DNA of 64,000 nt, from positions 365,652 through 429,651 of the forward strand of contig CAJJDO010000062.1 of assembly GCA_905183005.1 (NCBI GenBank), read 5' to 3'. Below, piece by piece: positions 24,687 to 37,565 of this stretch; within the stretch, counting starts at the first letter, position 1; every line of letters begins with the position of its first letter. Source of the DNA: Paramecium pentaurelia (taxonomy: Eukaryota > Ciliophora > Oligohymenophorea > Peniculida > Parameciidae). The position numbers and the translations under genes are program-made. The notes below the pieces were generated by a model, which was given only the letters and a program-made list of their open reading frames with translations, did not search any database and had not been told where the DNA came from.

Positions 24687-25820
24687 ATGGGAATAGTTTG
24701 CTGTAAAAATTAAGACGTTGCAAGGCTCAATATTTAACCTATGATTCCATTGATTCCAACTGAAGAAGCTTCTTTAGATGAAACAAAAATTGTGAAAATA
24801 TAAACCAGTGTCAGACGTAATAAATGTTTTATTTTCAAGGTTACCTTGCAAAAACAAAAACATAATAAAAATAAAAATCAGAGGCTTCTGTAACAACTGT
24901 TGTTTAAGTCTAATCTCATGCAAATGAATAAATAATTTCAATAATTGATACAATACCTAAAGATGCACAAAAAGTAGAATGGCCTTAAATATTGCTGTAA
25001 GCTGTGCAAAACAAATTAAAAGAGTTATCACCACTTGTATAATTGACATTTTAATGCTATCTATTGGATGATGGTTGTTATTATCAAGGACCTTTTATGA
25101 ATTATTAAAAAGAAGGGTTTGGAAGATAAATTGATTAGGATGGTTCGTTATATGAAGGAACATTTAAGAAAAATGTAAAATAAGGGAAGGGAAGGTAGAT
25201 TAGTTGTGATGGAAGTGTGTAATTAATATAAATTTATGTAGATATGAAGGAAGTTTTGATGATAATGAATATGATGGATATGGTGAATTTTAAGATTCTT
25301 ATGGGTTTATTTATAAGGGAGAATGGAAATAATCATTATTTCATGGAGAAGGTCATGAAATAAATGAGTAATTTTAATACAAAGGAGCATATAAATAAGG
25401 ACATAGGACTGGATATGGAGAGATTATATATGTTGATGGAAATAAGTATATGGGAGAATTTTAGAAAAACAGATTTGAAGGTTTTGGGATTTTTATTTAT
25501 GCAGATGGAAGAAAAGTAATGAATATTGATCTTAGGATTTAGTATGAAGGTAGTTGGATGAATAATTAGATGCATGGCAAAGGTACTTTTTCTTGGACTA
25601 ATGGACGAAAATATACAGGAAATGTATTTAGAACTATTAAATAATTTAGTATCATTTAGATCAGAAAGAAGGTTTTGGTGAATTTATTTTTGAGAATGGA
25701 AGTAGTTATAGAGGAATGTGGAAATAAGGTAAATAGCATGGACATGGTGTGATGGTTTCAGAGTTAGGAGATCAAAGAGAAGGAGAATGGGTTGAAGGAA
25801 GAAGAATAAAATGGAGATGA
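24687..25820 (+). CDS. Dually acylated MORN-repeat protein
   Basis: Introns of 23, 23, 27 and 26 nt leave 344 codons plus TGA. The N-terminus MGIVCCKNQ is a myristoylation site (Gly2) with two adjacent Cys for palmitoylation, so the protein should be anchored at a membrane. After a polar linker of about 100 residues come some nine MORN repeats, for example YQGPFMNYQKEGFG, YEGTFKKN, YKGEWKQ, YTGN and YRGMWKQGKQHGHG, to the C-terminus. MORN arrays bind phosphoinositides and organise cortical and ciliary structures in protists. No kinase or other catalytic domain is attached. Confidence 0.88.
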
Positions 25821-25885
25821 CTATTACTTTGATTGATTTTAATTAGACTCTTTTTTGGTAATATTTATTATTACAAATATACTTA

Positions 25886-28800
25886 TCAAATCATTATACT
25901 ATCTTTTTTGAGTATTTTTTATAAAAGTGCTAATTTTCTATGATTTTTATTACTACCTAACATAATACTTTTTTGCATTATTTTAGGAGATTTTAATGTG
26001 ATTTATTTTTATTATTATTCCATAAGTTAATTAACAATTTCATAAATATTGCCTTCCTTAAAATAATTACTAAAAACTTATGTTTTGTCAATATCAAAAT
26101 TAACTTCTACATTACAATTTTAAATTTAATAACCTAATTAAGGATGTAAACTAGAAGGTTATTCACTTTTATGTTAAGATGAACCTTATTAACTTTCAAA
26201 ATTATCATTCTAATTAAGATAGATATTATTATTAGTAGTTAGAATATTATTTAAATTGCTACTAATTTAACTTTAAAAGTTACTACTTCCATCATTTCTT
26301 TTCATAAAATTCATTTTTGAATCTATTTTATTAGTACTAAATAAGATTTTTGGTTATGATTATTTAATACGAGATAATTCTTTTGTTTATCTTCTGGGTC
26401 TTTAAAGAGTATTAGAGTTTTATCTATTAAGTTAATCAGGTGATTAGAATTTTAAATTTAAGAAACTATCATTCTCAGGAGTAGGTGCAAATACAATAGA
26501 TCTATTTTTATAAGTAGCTACAACTTTTGGAGCTTATAAATATGAATGATTTGAATCATCTTCATTTTCTATAACTTTAAATGTGCTTTATATTTTCTTT
26601 TCTATTAATTCATCAAGATAGACTGCACTACCACGTAAAATAGAATCATTTCTATTAAATCCTAAATCAACCAGATGTTGTAAAGTTAGATCACTAATTA
26701 TAAATATTAATATTCTACTTTGTTTCAGAATCCTAGATAAAATCTAATGCTGCTTATCTTAAATTATTCAATCTTTAAAATGTTCTTGATTTCTCTAATT
26801 TTCTTAATCTTTATTTATCATCTCTATATTGTTCTTTATTATTTAATGCTTATGATAATACTTTTTCTCTATCTGCTATAAAAAATAGAAATGGACATTT
26901 ATTAAAATAATGAATCCATCCACATATAAAACATTTATTACCTCTTGATTTTTTAGAATATTATAATTTATCTTTGATTTAGTTAAATTTTTCAAAATCC
27001 TCTTTGTTTTCTCTCAAGACTTTTGTAAAATCATTTCGATGAATAGCCAATAATTTAGTAAATTTAACAGCTTTCACTGAATATAGATATGGATTTTGTA
27101 ACACAAATTCCCATTACCCAATTACATCATCCTTTTTTAAACAATTACATATGCTAACATCTCTACTATTACCTAAAGTTATATAAATATCTAATTCCCC
27201 TTCCAATACATAATATAATTTCTCACAACTTGATTTCTAATTTAAAATTTTAGATTCTGGAGCATAACTTTCTATTTTTACATATTAACATAGTTTTTCT
27301 ATTGTACTTTAAGAACAATAATCTTTAATAAACTTTGCTTTAATCAAATACTTTTTATATAAATCTATTTGCATCTACTCTCTTAATTGTCTTGACAATT
27401 AATTTATCATTTATTATCCTTCATTATTATTTTCTATTTGAGATTTAAGATGATATTCAAAGTATTTTCTTATCTATAATGATAAATTCTTATTTATTTT
27501 ATAATCCTTTAGATATTGTAATATACTTTTCATCTATTATTTAAACTTCACATCCCTTTCATTTAGATTCTTAAATATCTCACCAATATTATTAATTGTG
27601 TACCCTAAAACACTGCATCCAGTAAAAGCAATAAAAATTGTAAATAAAGCCTCTGACACAGTACAAGGAAGAATATCACCATAGCCAATTGTTAAAGTTG
27701 TAACAACTATAAAGTAAAGAGAAAAAAAATATTACTCTTACCAAGTAGCATTATTTAATTCCTTTACTATTAACCAACTATTTGTATTATTTTTAATTCC
27801 CAATTCACCTATTTTATACCATATACATGCAAAAAAATGACAAGTATATACAATAAAAAACACTGATTTAATTAATTCCCACCATCCTTATATTTATTAC
27901 TTAAAACAAAGTATTTCTTCTATTGTTGCTAGTGTTAACTTTAATTTTATTATTCTGAATATAGTCAAATATTATATTATTAGACTATCTGTAAATATAG
28001 GAATAATACTTAAAATATCTACTATTAAATCATTTTTCAAATAATGCTTGGCTATTTTAAATATATCCTTATACAAAATTCCTAGAATATTATCATTAAA
28101 AACCTTCATCATAAAATGATGTGATGAATCTTAAACTACAATCTAACATACAAAAAACTATTGGTATCGTATCAAGTAGATGATGAATATCAGTCTTATT
28201 AAAATCTTACTCATTTAAAAATAATAAAAGAGGAATATAAGTAATATTGACTATCAACAATATAAATAATACAATCTTAAATCCAAGTAATATAATATTA
28301 TCTGGATTAAAAATAGGTATCTTATTTAATATAGTATCAAATTGTAAAAAATTAGAATCTAGCTTTTATCTTTGATTTTAATGAAAGTATAGATTTCTTA
28401 AATAAATAAATAACTTAGTATTAGATGCCTAATCTCCTAGTAATTATAAAATATTTTCATTTATCATTTTATACTAAAAAGTTTATGAATGAATTTTTAA
28501 TTATCGAATGAATTTTGAGACTAGACGAATTAAATTCAAACCATTTTTCAAATAGTTCTTATTAGTATTTTTTAATACAGCTATCTCGTCTAAGGGTGAT
28601 GCAACCACTCTAGATGATGCTTAACCAAAAATATAAAAACCTTCCTGTACTTCTGTTTTATTTTTATTCTTTTCACTTTCCTTACGATCCTCATATATAA
28701 TGATTAAATGTATACTAAAAAGCTAATTCCTAAACTTGGTTCATAATTCTCTTCAACCATTGATAAATTATCTTTTTTAAATTAAATCAAATTAGTGCTG

Positions 28801-28901
28801 TACTCTTTAAGTCTGGGATTGTGTTTAGACTAGATTTAAGAATTCAAATTTTTTTTAATATCATTTGATATAGCTATAGATGTATCTGAGGTTCGCCTCA
28901 T
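25886..28901 (-). CDS. Cyclic-nucleotide-binding-domain K+ channel (EAG/HCN-like)
   Basis: About 980 residues; the complete intron set is not fully resolved (26 nt near the N-terminus and 25 nt near 26700 are clear, and at least one more is needed). A disordered N-terminus of about 200 residues precedes the S1-S4 helices. The pore has TLTIGYGD, a K+ selectivity filter, followed by S6 (ALFTIFIAFTGCSVLGYTINNIGEI) and a C-linker. A cyclic-nucleotide-binding domain carries GELDIYI...KDDVIG and ends in the helix that precedes a basic tail. The C-terminal 250 residues are Ser/Gln/Asn-rich. Paramecium is known for many such channels controlling ciliary beating; which conductance this is cannot be told. 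Confidence 0.85.
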
Positions 28902-29207
28902 TTATATGATAAATTTATTTTTAAAATGTTTTAACTTTATAAATATCATAAAGTTAATTGCTTCTTAATAATAATCTTTGAAATTTAGGTTGATTATTTA
29001 GTTACTTAAACATTAAGTTGTTGATTTGATATTACAAAAAAAATGAATTTTTAAATCTTAAAATTTTCACTATTTAACAAGAAATTTATGGTTAGAATAA
29101 TAAGCTATTCTTCTGAATGATAATGAATAATATATAATTTTAGTAGTATTAATTATGTATTTTAGACTCAAAATTTTATTATTTATTTTTATTTTTATAT
29201 CCATTTT
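28902..29207. other. Divergent intergenic region
   Basis: About 300 bp between divergent start codons, AT-rich, no gene seen. It presumably holds both promoters. Confidence 0.5.
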
Positions 29208-30018
29208 ATGGAAGAAAAAGAAGTTGATGCTTTATGGAATTAATTATTGAAAACTACAGTAGAGATGTTTGGGTTTGAATTTAAATAAGAATATTTATCG
29301 AAATCATTTAATCGTTTATATTCAGATTACAAAATGTTCACTCAGAAGAGAAATTATTCACATTTTGGATTATGGCTCTTTGGGTTTTATGCTTTAAATT
29401 TTCTTCAAAGCTTTTAGGACAAAAATATGTATTTGTTACTAATAATACAAGATCTGACATCCCAAAAATCATAGAATAATTGATATTTTGTCCCATATTG
29501 ATAATGATATTAATTTCAACAAAACCTTTTCTTTACAGATCTTTTGAATCAGAATTGCTCTATTTTCTATAAAATACAATAGTTATTATAGTTGGGATAA
29601 TGTTTCCAAGACCTTAATAAACAGAATATGGAATATTTATTGAGTTTTTTATCTATTAAGCAAACTTAGAGAGCCTGCCATTTAAAATAATTTATATCAT
29701 TGTTAGTCAATTAATTCAAAAAGAGATTAAATCTTTTATGGATTTAGTTGTTTTTATGATTTTACTAGCATTAGCAGTTTATTAAGAGATACATCGCTAT
29801 ACATCATATATTTAAGATTATGAGTAAGTGGAGAAACATCGAAAATAAGAAAAGTAAGAATATCTACTTAAAAAAAACATAGACAAATATTAGAATTCAT
29901 TCTTGAAACTCAAAATTATGATGAGAGAGAGAGGATTTATCGAAAACTAAAGAAATAACTAAAAGCTAAAAATAGTAAGAAGATAAGTCTGGATACTGTG
30001 TTAGATTATATATTCTGA
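29208..30018 (+). CDS. Six-transmembrane protein with short basic tail
   Basis: Introns of 23 and 29 nt leave 252 codons plus TGA. After a cytosolic N-terminus of about 55 residues there are about six hydrophobic segments (FGLWLFGFYALNFL; LIFCPILIMILI; LYFLQNTIVIIVGIMF; IFIEFFIY; IIYIIVSQLI; FMDLVVFMILLALAVY). A charged helical tail of about 70 residues follows (EQVEKHRKQEK...KLKKQLKAKNSKK). The layout resembles the membrane anchor of ciliate nucleotide cyclases or sensor kinases, but no catalytic domain follows: TGA comes 30 bp before the next ATG. The family is not identified. Confidence 0.7.
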
Positions 30019-30050
30019 ATATAAAATAATTTATTTAATCTCATAATAAA

Positions 30051-30891
30051 ATGGATGTAAGACTACTTAAATATGATATTTTTTCATCTCCATTTGCTCA
30101 TAAACCTTCAAAAGGATATATTCCTAAATTAGCTGACAGAAGTCTGACTTCATTGTTAAAATATAAAAATGAAACAATAAAATAACCAATCCATTCAAAA
30201 ATATTTAAACCATATGGAGAAGAATCAGAAATCAAGACCTAATAAATAATGTATACAACTTCTAAGTTGTCTTATTCAAGTTCTGTCAAAAATATCAATA
30301 AGTTTCCAGAAGTATAATTAGATCCAAAAGCTGTAAAATTACTAACATAAGGAAGACATTTCTTAAAAAGTGATTATCAAACAAAAAGAAAATTTTAAGA
30401 AACAAAATATAATCAACATCTAAAAAATCATTCCTCTGATTATTTGATGTAAAATATATAACTAAAGTTTTGTGAAAAATCTGTAAAAAAATAATTCAAA
30501 GCTAATCTAATTTTTTTCAAAAAAACTAAAAATATCCCAGCTTAAATATAATTAATTAAAAAAGAAGAGGAAAGGAAATCAATGCCTGAAACAAAAAATG
30601 ATTTTTATGATTCTCGATAGAGAAAAATAAAAATGCCTATACCTACAAAATAATAACATACTGATCATTCTATGTTTTCAAGCACCTTTAGAGATAATTT
30701 TTTGAAAAGCCAAAGAAGCAATATTCATCCAAAACCTGTTAGTTAAGAGAAATCTACAAGACAGGGACATAAAAAGACCCAGTCTGTCTAGTATTTCTTA
30801 TTTAATAAATAAAAATAGAACTTAGAGTCATTTAGAAGAAGGTAACAAGGAAGTACCTCTTTTTGGTAATAATTATCAACCTAATAATTGA
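30051..30891 (+). CDS. Unknown basic 270-residue protein
   Basis: One 28-nt intron near 30790 leaves 270 codons plus TGA; without it the frame runs into the next gene. Rich in Lys, Gln and Ser, without membrane segments. It starts MDVRLLKYDIFSSPFAHKP and ends EVPLFGNNYQPNN. No domain recognised. The charged composition with scattered short hydrophobic motifs suggests a cytoskeletal or scaffold protein, as inference only. It is 32 bp from the preceding stop and 51 bp from the following start. Confidence 0.7.
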
Positions 30892-30942
30892 TATTCTTTC
30901 AAAATTAATTATTCTAATTTAACTATTATTTTATTCAAAATT

Positions 30943-31347
30943 ATGTTTTAGATAGTTAAAGCAGATTCAGGCATTGATGCTAAATTAGAATTCGAAATAT
31001 CCAACATAGTTAAGGGTGCTTATGAGAGATTCAATAACCAGTATGATCGATCAAAATATATCTCTGATTATTTGGATGAAAGGTATGGGGGATGTTGGAG
31101 AGTAACAATAGGGAAATCATTTACTAGTTGTGGAACCTATTATTTGTCACAATTATTAAGACTTAGTTATTAGAATGATTAAATAGAAATTGTTAGAACA
31201 TAGGGTGATTCAGAATTTGAAATTATATAAAAAGATTTAGGAATGAACTAAGCTGTTTTTGATTCAATTTTAGGAATGTACTACTTATATTAAATAGAGA
31301 ATATAAAATGCTTAATAAACTTAGAAAAACTTATCCGCTCAAGTTGA
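30943..31347 (+). CDS. Dynein light chain LC8-like (divergent, extended)
   Basis: Intronless, 134 codons. Residues about 15-70 match an LC8 fold: an initial helix (KLEFEISNIVKGAYERFNN), then a KYISDYLDERYGGCWRVTIGKSF stretch equivalent to the KKYNPTWHCIVGRNFGS strand of LC8. A C-terminal extension of about 60 residues does not belong to LC8. LC8 proteins are homodimeric hubs in dynein and many other complexes. The divergence and extension suggest an axonemal or specialised version. Confidence 0.75.
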
Positions 31348-31546
31348 GTATATTTCAGATTGTGTGGAATAAAAGCATACTGGTAAATGGGCTGTGATTT
31401 GTGGGTAATTGTATAATTATTATCTAAAGTTATGACTTTAATAGTCGTGTTCCTTATGTTAATAATAATTTAGTTTGTGTAGCAAAAAAGGGAATCAGAT
31501 ATACAGTATTAATGATAAGTAAATGAATATAGACATTGATATAATT

Positions 31547-32142
31547 TCAATAATTTACATAATGAAGACTTGAAGCTAGTATTTAAGTTTTCAACTTTTT
31601 CTAGTTTATCTTTTAACTTGAACCTGCAAATAAGTGTTTAGGGTCACTCAAAATACCTTAAGATATTTTTGGTTATATTTAATTTTAATTGCCTTCTATA
31701 AGTACTTTGATTGAAACTCTCTGGTTTATTACTTCTTGTATTGTTTGTTCTCTGATGCCTTAATCTTAAGTTGATACTCATGTTTCAATTTTTTGGTTGA
31801 ATTCCTTAAAAAAATATACATTGATTTTATCATCTTAAAATACTACTTTTGGAAATATTTTCTTATATGTATCTACATCTTTTATTTGACTTATTTCTTG
31901 AAAATCTTTTTATGTAGTTTTTAAACTATTTTTATGATGTAGATTTCAACAAAGTTTCACCCAAGCCTTTCATTTATTTTTTTGTTACTTTTCTAATTTG
32001 CAGATTTCTTAGGAGAGATTTGTCGAGTAGAAAAATAAATTTTATTCTAATGCTAACAAACTTTATGTTTATTGAGTTCAATAGGCTAAATTAATGATTT
32101 TTTATTATGATTAGCTGGCTATGTCAAATCTTGATTAATCAT
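31547..32142 (-). CDS. Small protein with an in-frame TGA (possible readthrough, selenocysteine, pseudogene or error)
   Basis: ATG 32142, one 35-nt intron near 31943, then a frame open to TGA 31547-31549 with a single internal TGA at 31778-31780. Total 186 codons including that TGA, in frame. Residues on both sides look like the same protein (DVDTYKKIFPKVVF upstream; IREQTIQEVINQRVSIKVLIEG downstream) and the base composition does not change. I tried GT...AG introns that would remove the TGA and found none of usual length that keep frame. Family unknown. Options are a fresh stop mutation, a recoded selenocysteine, or a sequencing error. Confidence 0.55.
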
Positions 32143-32239
32143 TAAAGATGTTCGAGTTCATTTGCTATTTTTTAATTGATTTGATCCTGAGGAATATTTC
32201 ATTTGATTATTAATTAATCAATTATAAAAGCTGAAAGTA

Positions 32240-32431
32240 ATGAATTATTATCAATTTCTATTAAGAAGAAGACATATTAATTATAAAGGAGGAGATAGTA
32301 ATTATTTTGAATTTTTCCAGAATATTTTATATAGAATAAAGAGAACTTAGTTGTAATTAGGATAGTTTTTGAATAGCAAAAGAATTAGGAATTTTAATTA
32401 ATTAATTATGTAAACTAAAATAAATAGTTGA
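32240..32431 (+). CDS. Possible 63-residue protein
   Basis: Intronless 63-codon frame (MNYYQFLLRRRHIN...) with balanced composition in an otherwise intergenic 480-bp gap between the minus gene starting at 32142 and the ATPase. No homologous family recognised. Coding status is uncertain. Confidence 0.35.
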
Positions 32432-32624
32432 TTAATTGATATTATGAAAATTATGTAATTCATAATATAATACTTACTAAATAAAATGAAAAACAAGAAA
32501 TTCCTATTAATTATTAATAATTGATTATAATTATATATCTGTTGAATATTTATTTCTATTTTTAGAAAAAAGCTCTTTAAATTGAAAGATATTTGTTTGC
32601 ATCAAATATTATATTTTTTAATTA

Positions 32625-35600
32625 ATGAAAAAAGCCTGGAGTAGATCTGCATCTCAGATTGTGACAATGTTCACACAAGCATAGTAAAAATTGAAAATAT
32701 GACTTAGATAAGAGATGGAGCTGATTGTTGCTAAAAGACAATTTGACGAAATGACTAAAGAGTTAAAACAGAGAAGAGAGGAAATATAAGGAAAAGTAAA
32801 AGGAGTATAAAAAATAGAGAGAAAGCCTGCATCTTCTGGGAAATAAGAAAAATTTAAATCAATGGTAGATAATTATTAATAATATCTAAGGATGAACATA
32901 GAATTACATTGTAGGAACTGGAAAATAAATTGTAAACAAACGTTGTAAATGGACTAGAACAATAAGAAGCTGAAAAAAGATTAGGAATACATGGGAAAAA
33001 TTAATTGACAGAAAAAAAGCAAGTTCCTTGGTATTTGAAATTAATACATGAATTGACATCTGTATTTGCATGTATGATGTGGACAGGATCACTGTTGTCA
33101 TTCATTGCCTTTGGATTAACACCAGAGGATCCTTCAAATTTATATTTAGCAATAGTACTTGCATTTGTAGTAACTGTTACAGGAATAATGGCATACTTTT
33201 AAAATCAGAAGTCAGCTGCATTAATGGAAGCATTTAAGAATTTTATACCTCCTGAAACATAGGTTGTAAGAAATGGAAAATAAATGAAAATTCCAGCAGA
33301 AAATTTAGTTCCAGGAGATTTAGTTGTTGTAGAGTTTGGTAAAAGGATACCAGCAGATATCAGAATAATAGAAAGTAATGGAATGAAGGTAGATAATTCA
33401 AGTTTGACAGGAGAAACGCTTTTATTATAGAGAACTCCTGAATGTAGTCATCCTGAAAATCCTTTGGAAACAAAGAATCTAGTGTTTTTTGGTACTTTAT
33501 GCAAAGAAGTATATATAAATATTATTCTTAATAGGGTAATGGAAGAGGTATAGTTGTTTTTACTGGTGATAATACAGTTATAGGTTAAATTGCAGGATTG
33601 GCTATGTCTTCAGGGGAAGAAGAGTCTGTTTTAAGAAAATAAATCAATCTCTTTGTAAAAATGATTGCAATAATTGCTTTACTTTGTGGAATAGTGTTTT
33701 TCATATTAGGTATGTCTTATGGATATCCTGCATTATAAAATATTATTTTGATGATGGGTATTGCTGTTGGATATGTACCAGAAGGTTTGATTGCAACAGT
33801 TACAGTTGCTTTGAGTTTAACAGCAAAAAGATTAGCTTAGAAGAAAGTTTTGGTAAAGAATTTAGAATGTGTTGAAACTTTGGGATCAACTTCTTGTATT
33901 TGTTCTGATAAAACTGGTACTTTGACATAAAATAAAATGACAGTTGAACATTTATGGTACAATAATAAAAAGATTAAAGGATTGAATTATTAAAAGTTTG
34001 GTAAGAAATACAATTACGAATATGATTTAAAAAATAAAGGTTTTTAAGATCTTTTTGAATGTGCATCATTTTGTTCTGAAGCTGTTTTTGATTCATCTTT
34101 GCCTTAAGAAATAAGAATGAAGATTTAAAATGATAAAATATTAACACCATAACAGAAAGAATAAAAAATATAATTGGCTACTCATGACTGGGATATTAAA
34201 TTATAATCTATGACTTGGTTAGAAAGACCAACTATTGGTGATGCATCTGAAAGTGCTTTGATCAAATTCTTATAACCAATAAAAGATATTTAAGAGACTA
34301 GAAATAGTAAAAAATTGGCTATTGATATTGATGGTAAAAATACAAGAATGCCATTTAATTCAACCAATAAATATGCTTTTGTAATTCTTGAATATGAAAC
34401 AGATGATTCATTTTATTGTTTAATGACAAAAGGAGCACCTGAAAGAATATGGGGATTATGTACAACAGTAAATAATGATGGATATGAAGAATAAAAAGAT
34501 GAAACTTGGGAATAAGCATTTTAATCTATAAATAAATAATTTGGCAAAAATGGAGAAAGAGTTCTTGGTTTTGCTAAAATACATTTACCGAAAACAGCAT
34601 ATCCTAAAGGTTATCCATTCAATCTAGATAAAATGAACTTCCCTTGGGATAAATAATAGTTTTTAGGTTTATTTTCTTTAATTGATCCTCCTAAAGATTC
34701 TGTTCCAGATTCTGTTATAAAATGTAAAACTGCAGGTGTTTAAGTAATTATGGTTACTGGAGATTAACCTGTAACTGCAGCATCAATAGCTAAATAGTGT
34801 AATATTATCACTGAAAAGACAGTTAATGAAATTGCTGAAGAAGAAGGAATTACTCTTGAAGAAGCATTCCATAGATCTAATGCTATAGTAATTCATGGAG
34901 ATTTATTAACAAAAATGATGATTGATGATGAAGGTAAACCAGAATCTGAATAAGGAAGATAACTTTAGGAATGGCTTAGCAAATCATAAATAGTTTTTGC
35001 TAGAACAAGTCCAGCTCAAAAATTGATTATAGTAGATGGTTGTTAAAAGAAAGGACACATTGTGGCTGTTACAGGGGATGGAGTTAATGATTCTCCAGCT
35101 ATTAAGAAGGCAGATATTGGTATATCAATGGGTATAACAGGATCTGATGTTGCAAAAGATGCCGCTGATATGATCTTACTTAATGATGATTTCTCTAATA
35201 TTGTAATTGGTATTGAAGAAGGAAGAAAGATTATTGATAATCTTAAGAAGACTATTGTTTTTGTATTGACTGGTAACATTGTAGAAGTTATTCCTATATT
35301 TGCCTACTTTATTCTGAATATTCCCTTACCTTTAACAACAGTATTAATCCTATGCATTGATGTAGGTACTGGCATTATTCCTAGCACAGCTTTTGTTTAT
35401 GAAGAAGCTGAATTAGACATTATGACAAGAAGACCTAGAAATAAATAGGAAAATTTAATCACTCCTAAAAGCATTGTATTTGCTTATGCCCAACATGGAT
35501 TCATACAACTTTGTGGATGTTTCTTAGCTTACTTTGTTGTTTTCTATGATTTTGGTTTTCCTTCAGACTCTTTATTGGGAATTTTAGCCAAAAATGGAGT

Positions 35601-36261
35601 TATTCCAAAACCAACTGATATTTTCGATCCACTTGATCCTTTCTTAGGCAATTCTAATCTCAGAAATAATTATAATGATCGAATTTCAGCTCAACCTGAG
35701 ACAGAAAATAAAATTTGTACATCAGATGATGAAAATAATTTTGAACCTATAGATTGGTTATTCTCTAAAAATAATGATATAGATTTGAGAATGTATTATA
35801 TTCAATGCAATACAGAAACTAATAAATGGGAATTAAGCGTTGTTTGGGGAGAATGCAAAGTTGATTAGATATCTCCTATCAGTAATAAACCTGTATGTTA
35901 CTCTACTGAGGCCTTATAATATGCTTAAACTGCTTATTTTGTTGGTCTTGCTTACACATAAATTTGCAATTATTAATCTTTGAAAACTCATAAATCTGCA
36001 GGTATCTTCTAAGGTTTCAATAATATATTCATGCATTTTGGATTTATGACTTTGATCATCTTAGTTATGGGACTTACCTATATTGAAAACATTAATGTAG
36101 CTTTTCAGACCAGAGACATCATATTTTAACATTCAATGTTAGCTCTACCTTTTGGTTTACTCATGTAAATTTGGAATGAAGGTAGAAAATATATGGTGAG
36201 AAATGTTCCTTAAACCACACCGAACATGCCTAATTGGTGGGCAAGATGCACATCAATTTGA
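32625..36261 (+). CDS. P-type IIC cation ATPase, Na+/K+-ATPase alpha-like
   Basis: Introns of 24, 26 and 26 nt leave 1186 codons plus TGA. All P-type landmarks are present: a TGET-type loop (SLTGETLLLQ), VPEGL in M4, the phosphorylation site CSDKTGTLTQNKMTV, KGAPERIW in the nucleotide domain, MVTGDQPVTA, and TGDGVNDSPAIKKADIGISMG. M5-M6 and the RRPRNK stretch align with animal alpha subunits, and IIC-type SFLAYF/YTQI helices close the protein. Some cation-site positions differ: in M5 TSNIPE becomes TGNIVE, in M6 the second Asp (GTD) is Gly (VGTGIIPS), and in M4 VANVPEGL becomes VGYVPEGL. A plausible protist Na+/K+ or Na+/H+-type pump; transported ions cannot be read from sequence. Confidence 0.92.
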
Positions 36262-36340
36262 TAAGATGACATGCAATTAGATGATTTTTATTAATCATTT
36301 ATAAAACATAAATTATAAGTTTCTATAATTATTATTTATA

Positions 36341-37266
36341 ATGGAGAGTTTGTATTCTTTATTTTCATAGATTTTATTGATTACAACATCTGTTATATTA
36401 TTATTCTCTATGACAATTGCTTTTAGGAAGATCATGAAAGATGTGAATGACATTTTAGACTCAACTGATAAACTTGTGTTTTTTATTGCAGCATTTCAAT
36501 GTACTAAATCTTGACATTTAGAGTTGTTGTTATTCGCATTCTTAATTAAATAGTATACAATATTCTTAAGTGGATTACGTATCCTCAGAATGCTTTAAGA
36601 TATTATGCTATTAAATTGTTTAATCAAATTAGATAATGATAATGAAAAATGCTTAGTAAATTTCAACAGTATATAGTTTATCAGAAAATTATAGACAAAA
36701 TCTCCAAGTTACTTTCATTGATTCTCCTTTTTTTTTGGTGTGGCATAGTTTATTTAGAAGGTTTCAAATCACCTTTTTAATGTGATTAATAAATTTGGAT
36801 GCTGCTTTCAGGATTGCTTCTTTTAACCAATATCATACAATTATATTTTGGGCTTAAAATTATAATCTAAATCTATAAATACTGTAAAGATTCAAGTAAT
36901 CAACATATGTTTGATGGTTTACATAAAATTATGATGGATGAATTATAAAATAGGAAGGTTTAAGTAAGAGTTTTTGTCCTTTGTAGTATCATTTCATCTA
37001 TTGTAATGCTATTATATGATTACAACATGTTTGATCAACTTAACCCTACATTCTGTCTTCAAAAAAGCACTATTACTTAAATTCTTATTTATATTGCTGT
37101 CATTATTTTCTCATATTAATTACCTTGTCTAGGAATATACTATGTGTTTTATCATAAGAATAAAAAATATTTGAATAATCATAATTGGGAAATACAAAGA
37201 AATATTGTCAATTTCTATGATGAAAGAAGTGAAATAGAATTGGGAGAATATTAAAATCCATAATGA
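36341..37266 (+). CDS. Seven-transmembrane protein of unknown class
   Basis: Introns of 21 and 26 nt leave 292 codons plus TGA. Seven hydrophobic segments can be counted: ILLITTSVILLFSMTIAF; VFFIAAFQ(S)LLLFAFLI; a shorter one at LSGLRILRML; LLSLILLFFWCGIVYL; MLLSGLLLLTNIIQLYFGL; VFVLCSIISSIVMLLY; ILIYIAVIIFSYQLPCLGIYYVFY. The tail is short and acidic/polar (about 45 residues). No DRY or NPxxY motif and no signal peptide, so a GPCR is possible but not shown. It starts 80 bp after the ATPase stop. Confidence 0.65.
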
Positions 37267-37565
37267 GTCCATTTAATTTATTCTGATTTTATTAACAACT
37301 AATCTATATAGATTATCACTAGTTTTCATTAAATAATCATTAATTCCCAACTAATTTCTATAATAAATACATTTACTGAGTAAATTGAAAAATAAAATAT
37401 AAGATATAATATTTATATCTTATTAATTTATAGTAAAACATAGAATTAACATTCATTAATAATATGTTAAATTTATAAATTCCATATAGACAATTTGTTT
37501 TATTAAGCATTTAAAATGTTTGTTTATTTATGTGTATGTATTATTAATATACTATGGTTTCATGA

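Noticed and set aside
35043..35279. Minus-strand frame inside the ATPase
   Set aside because: Shadow of the conserved TGDGVND region of the P-type ATPase.
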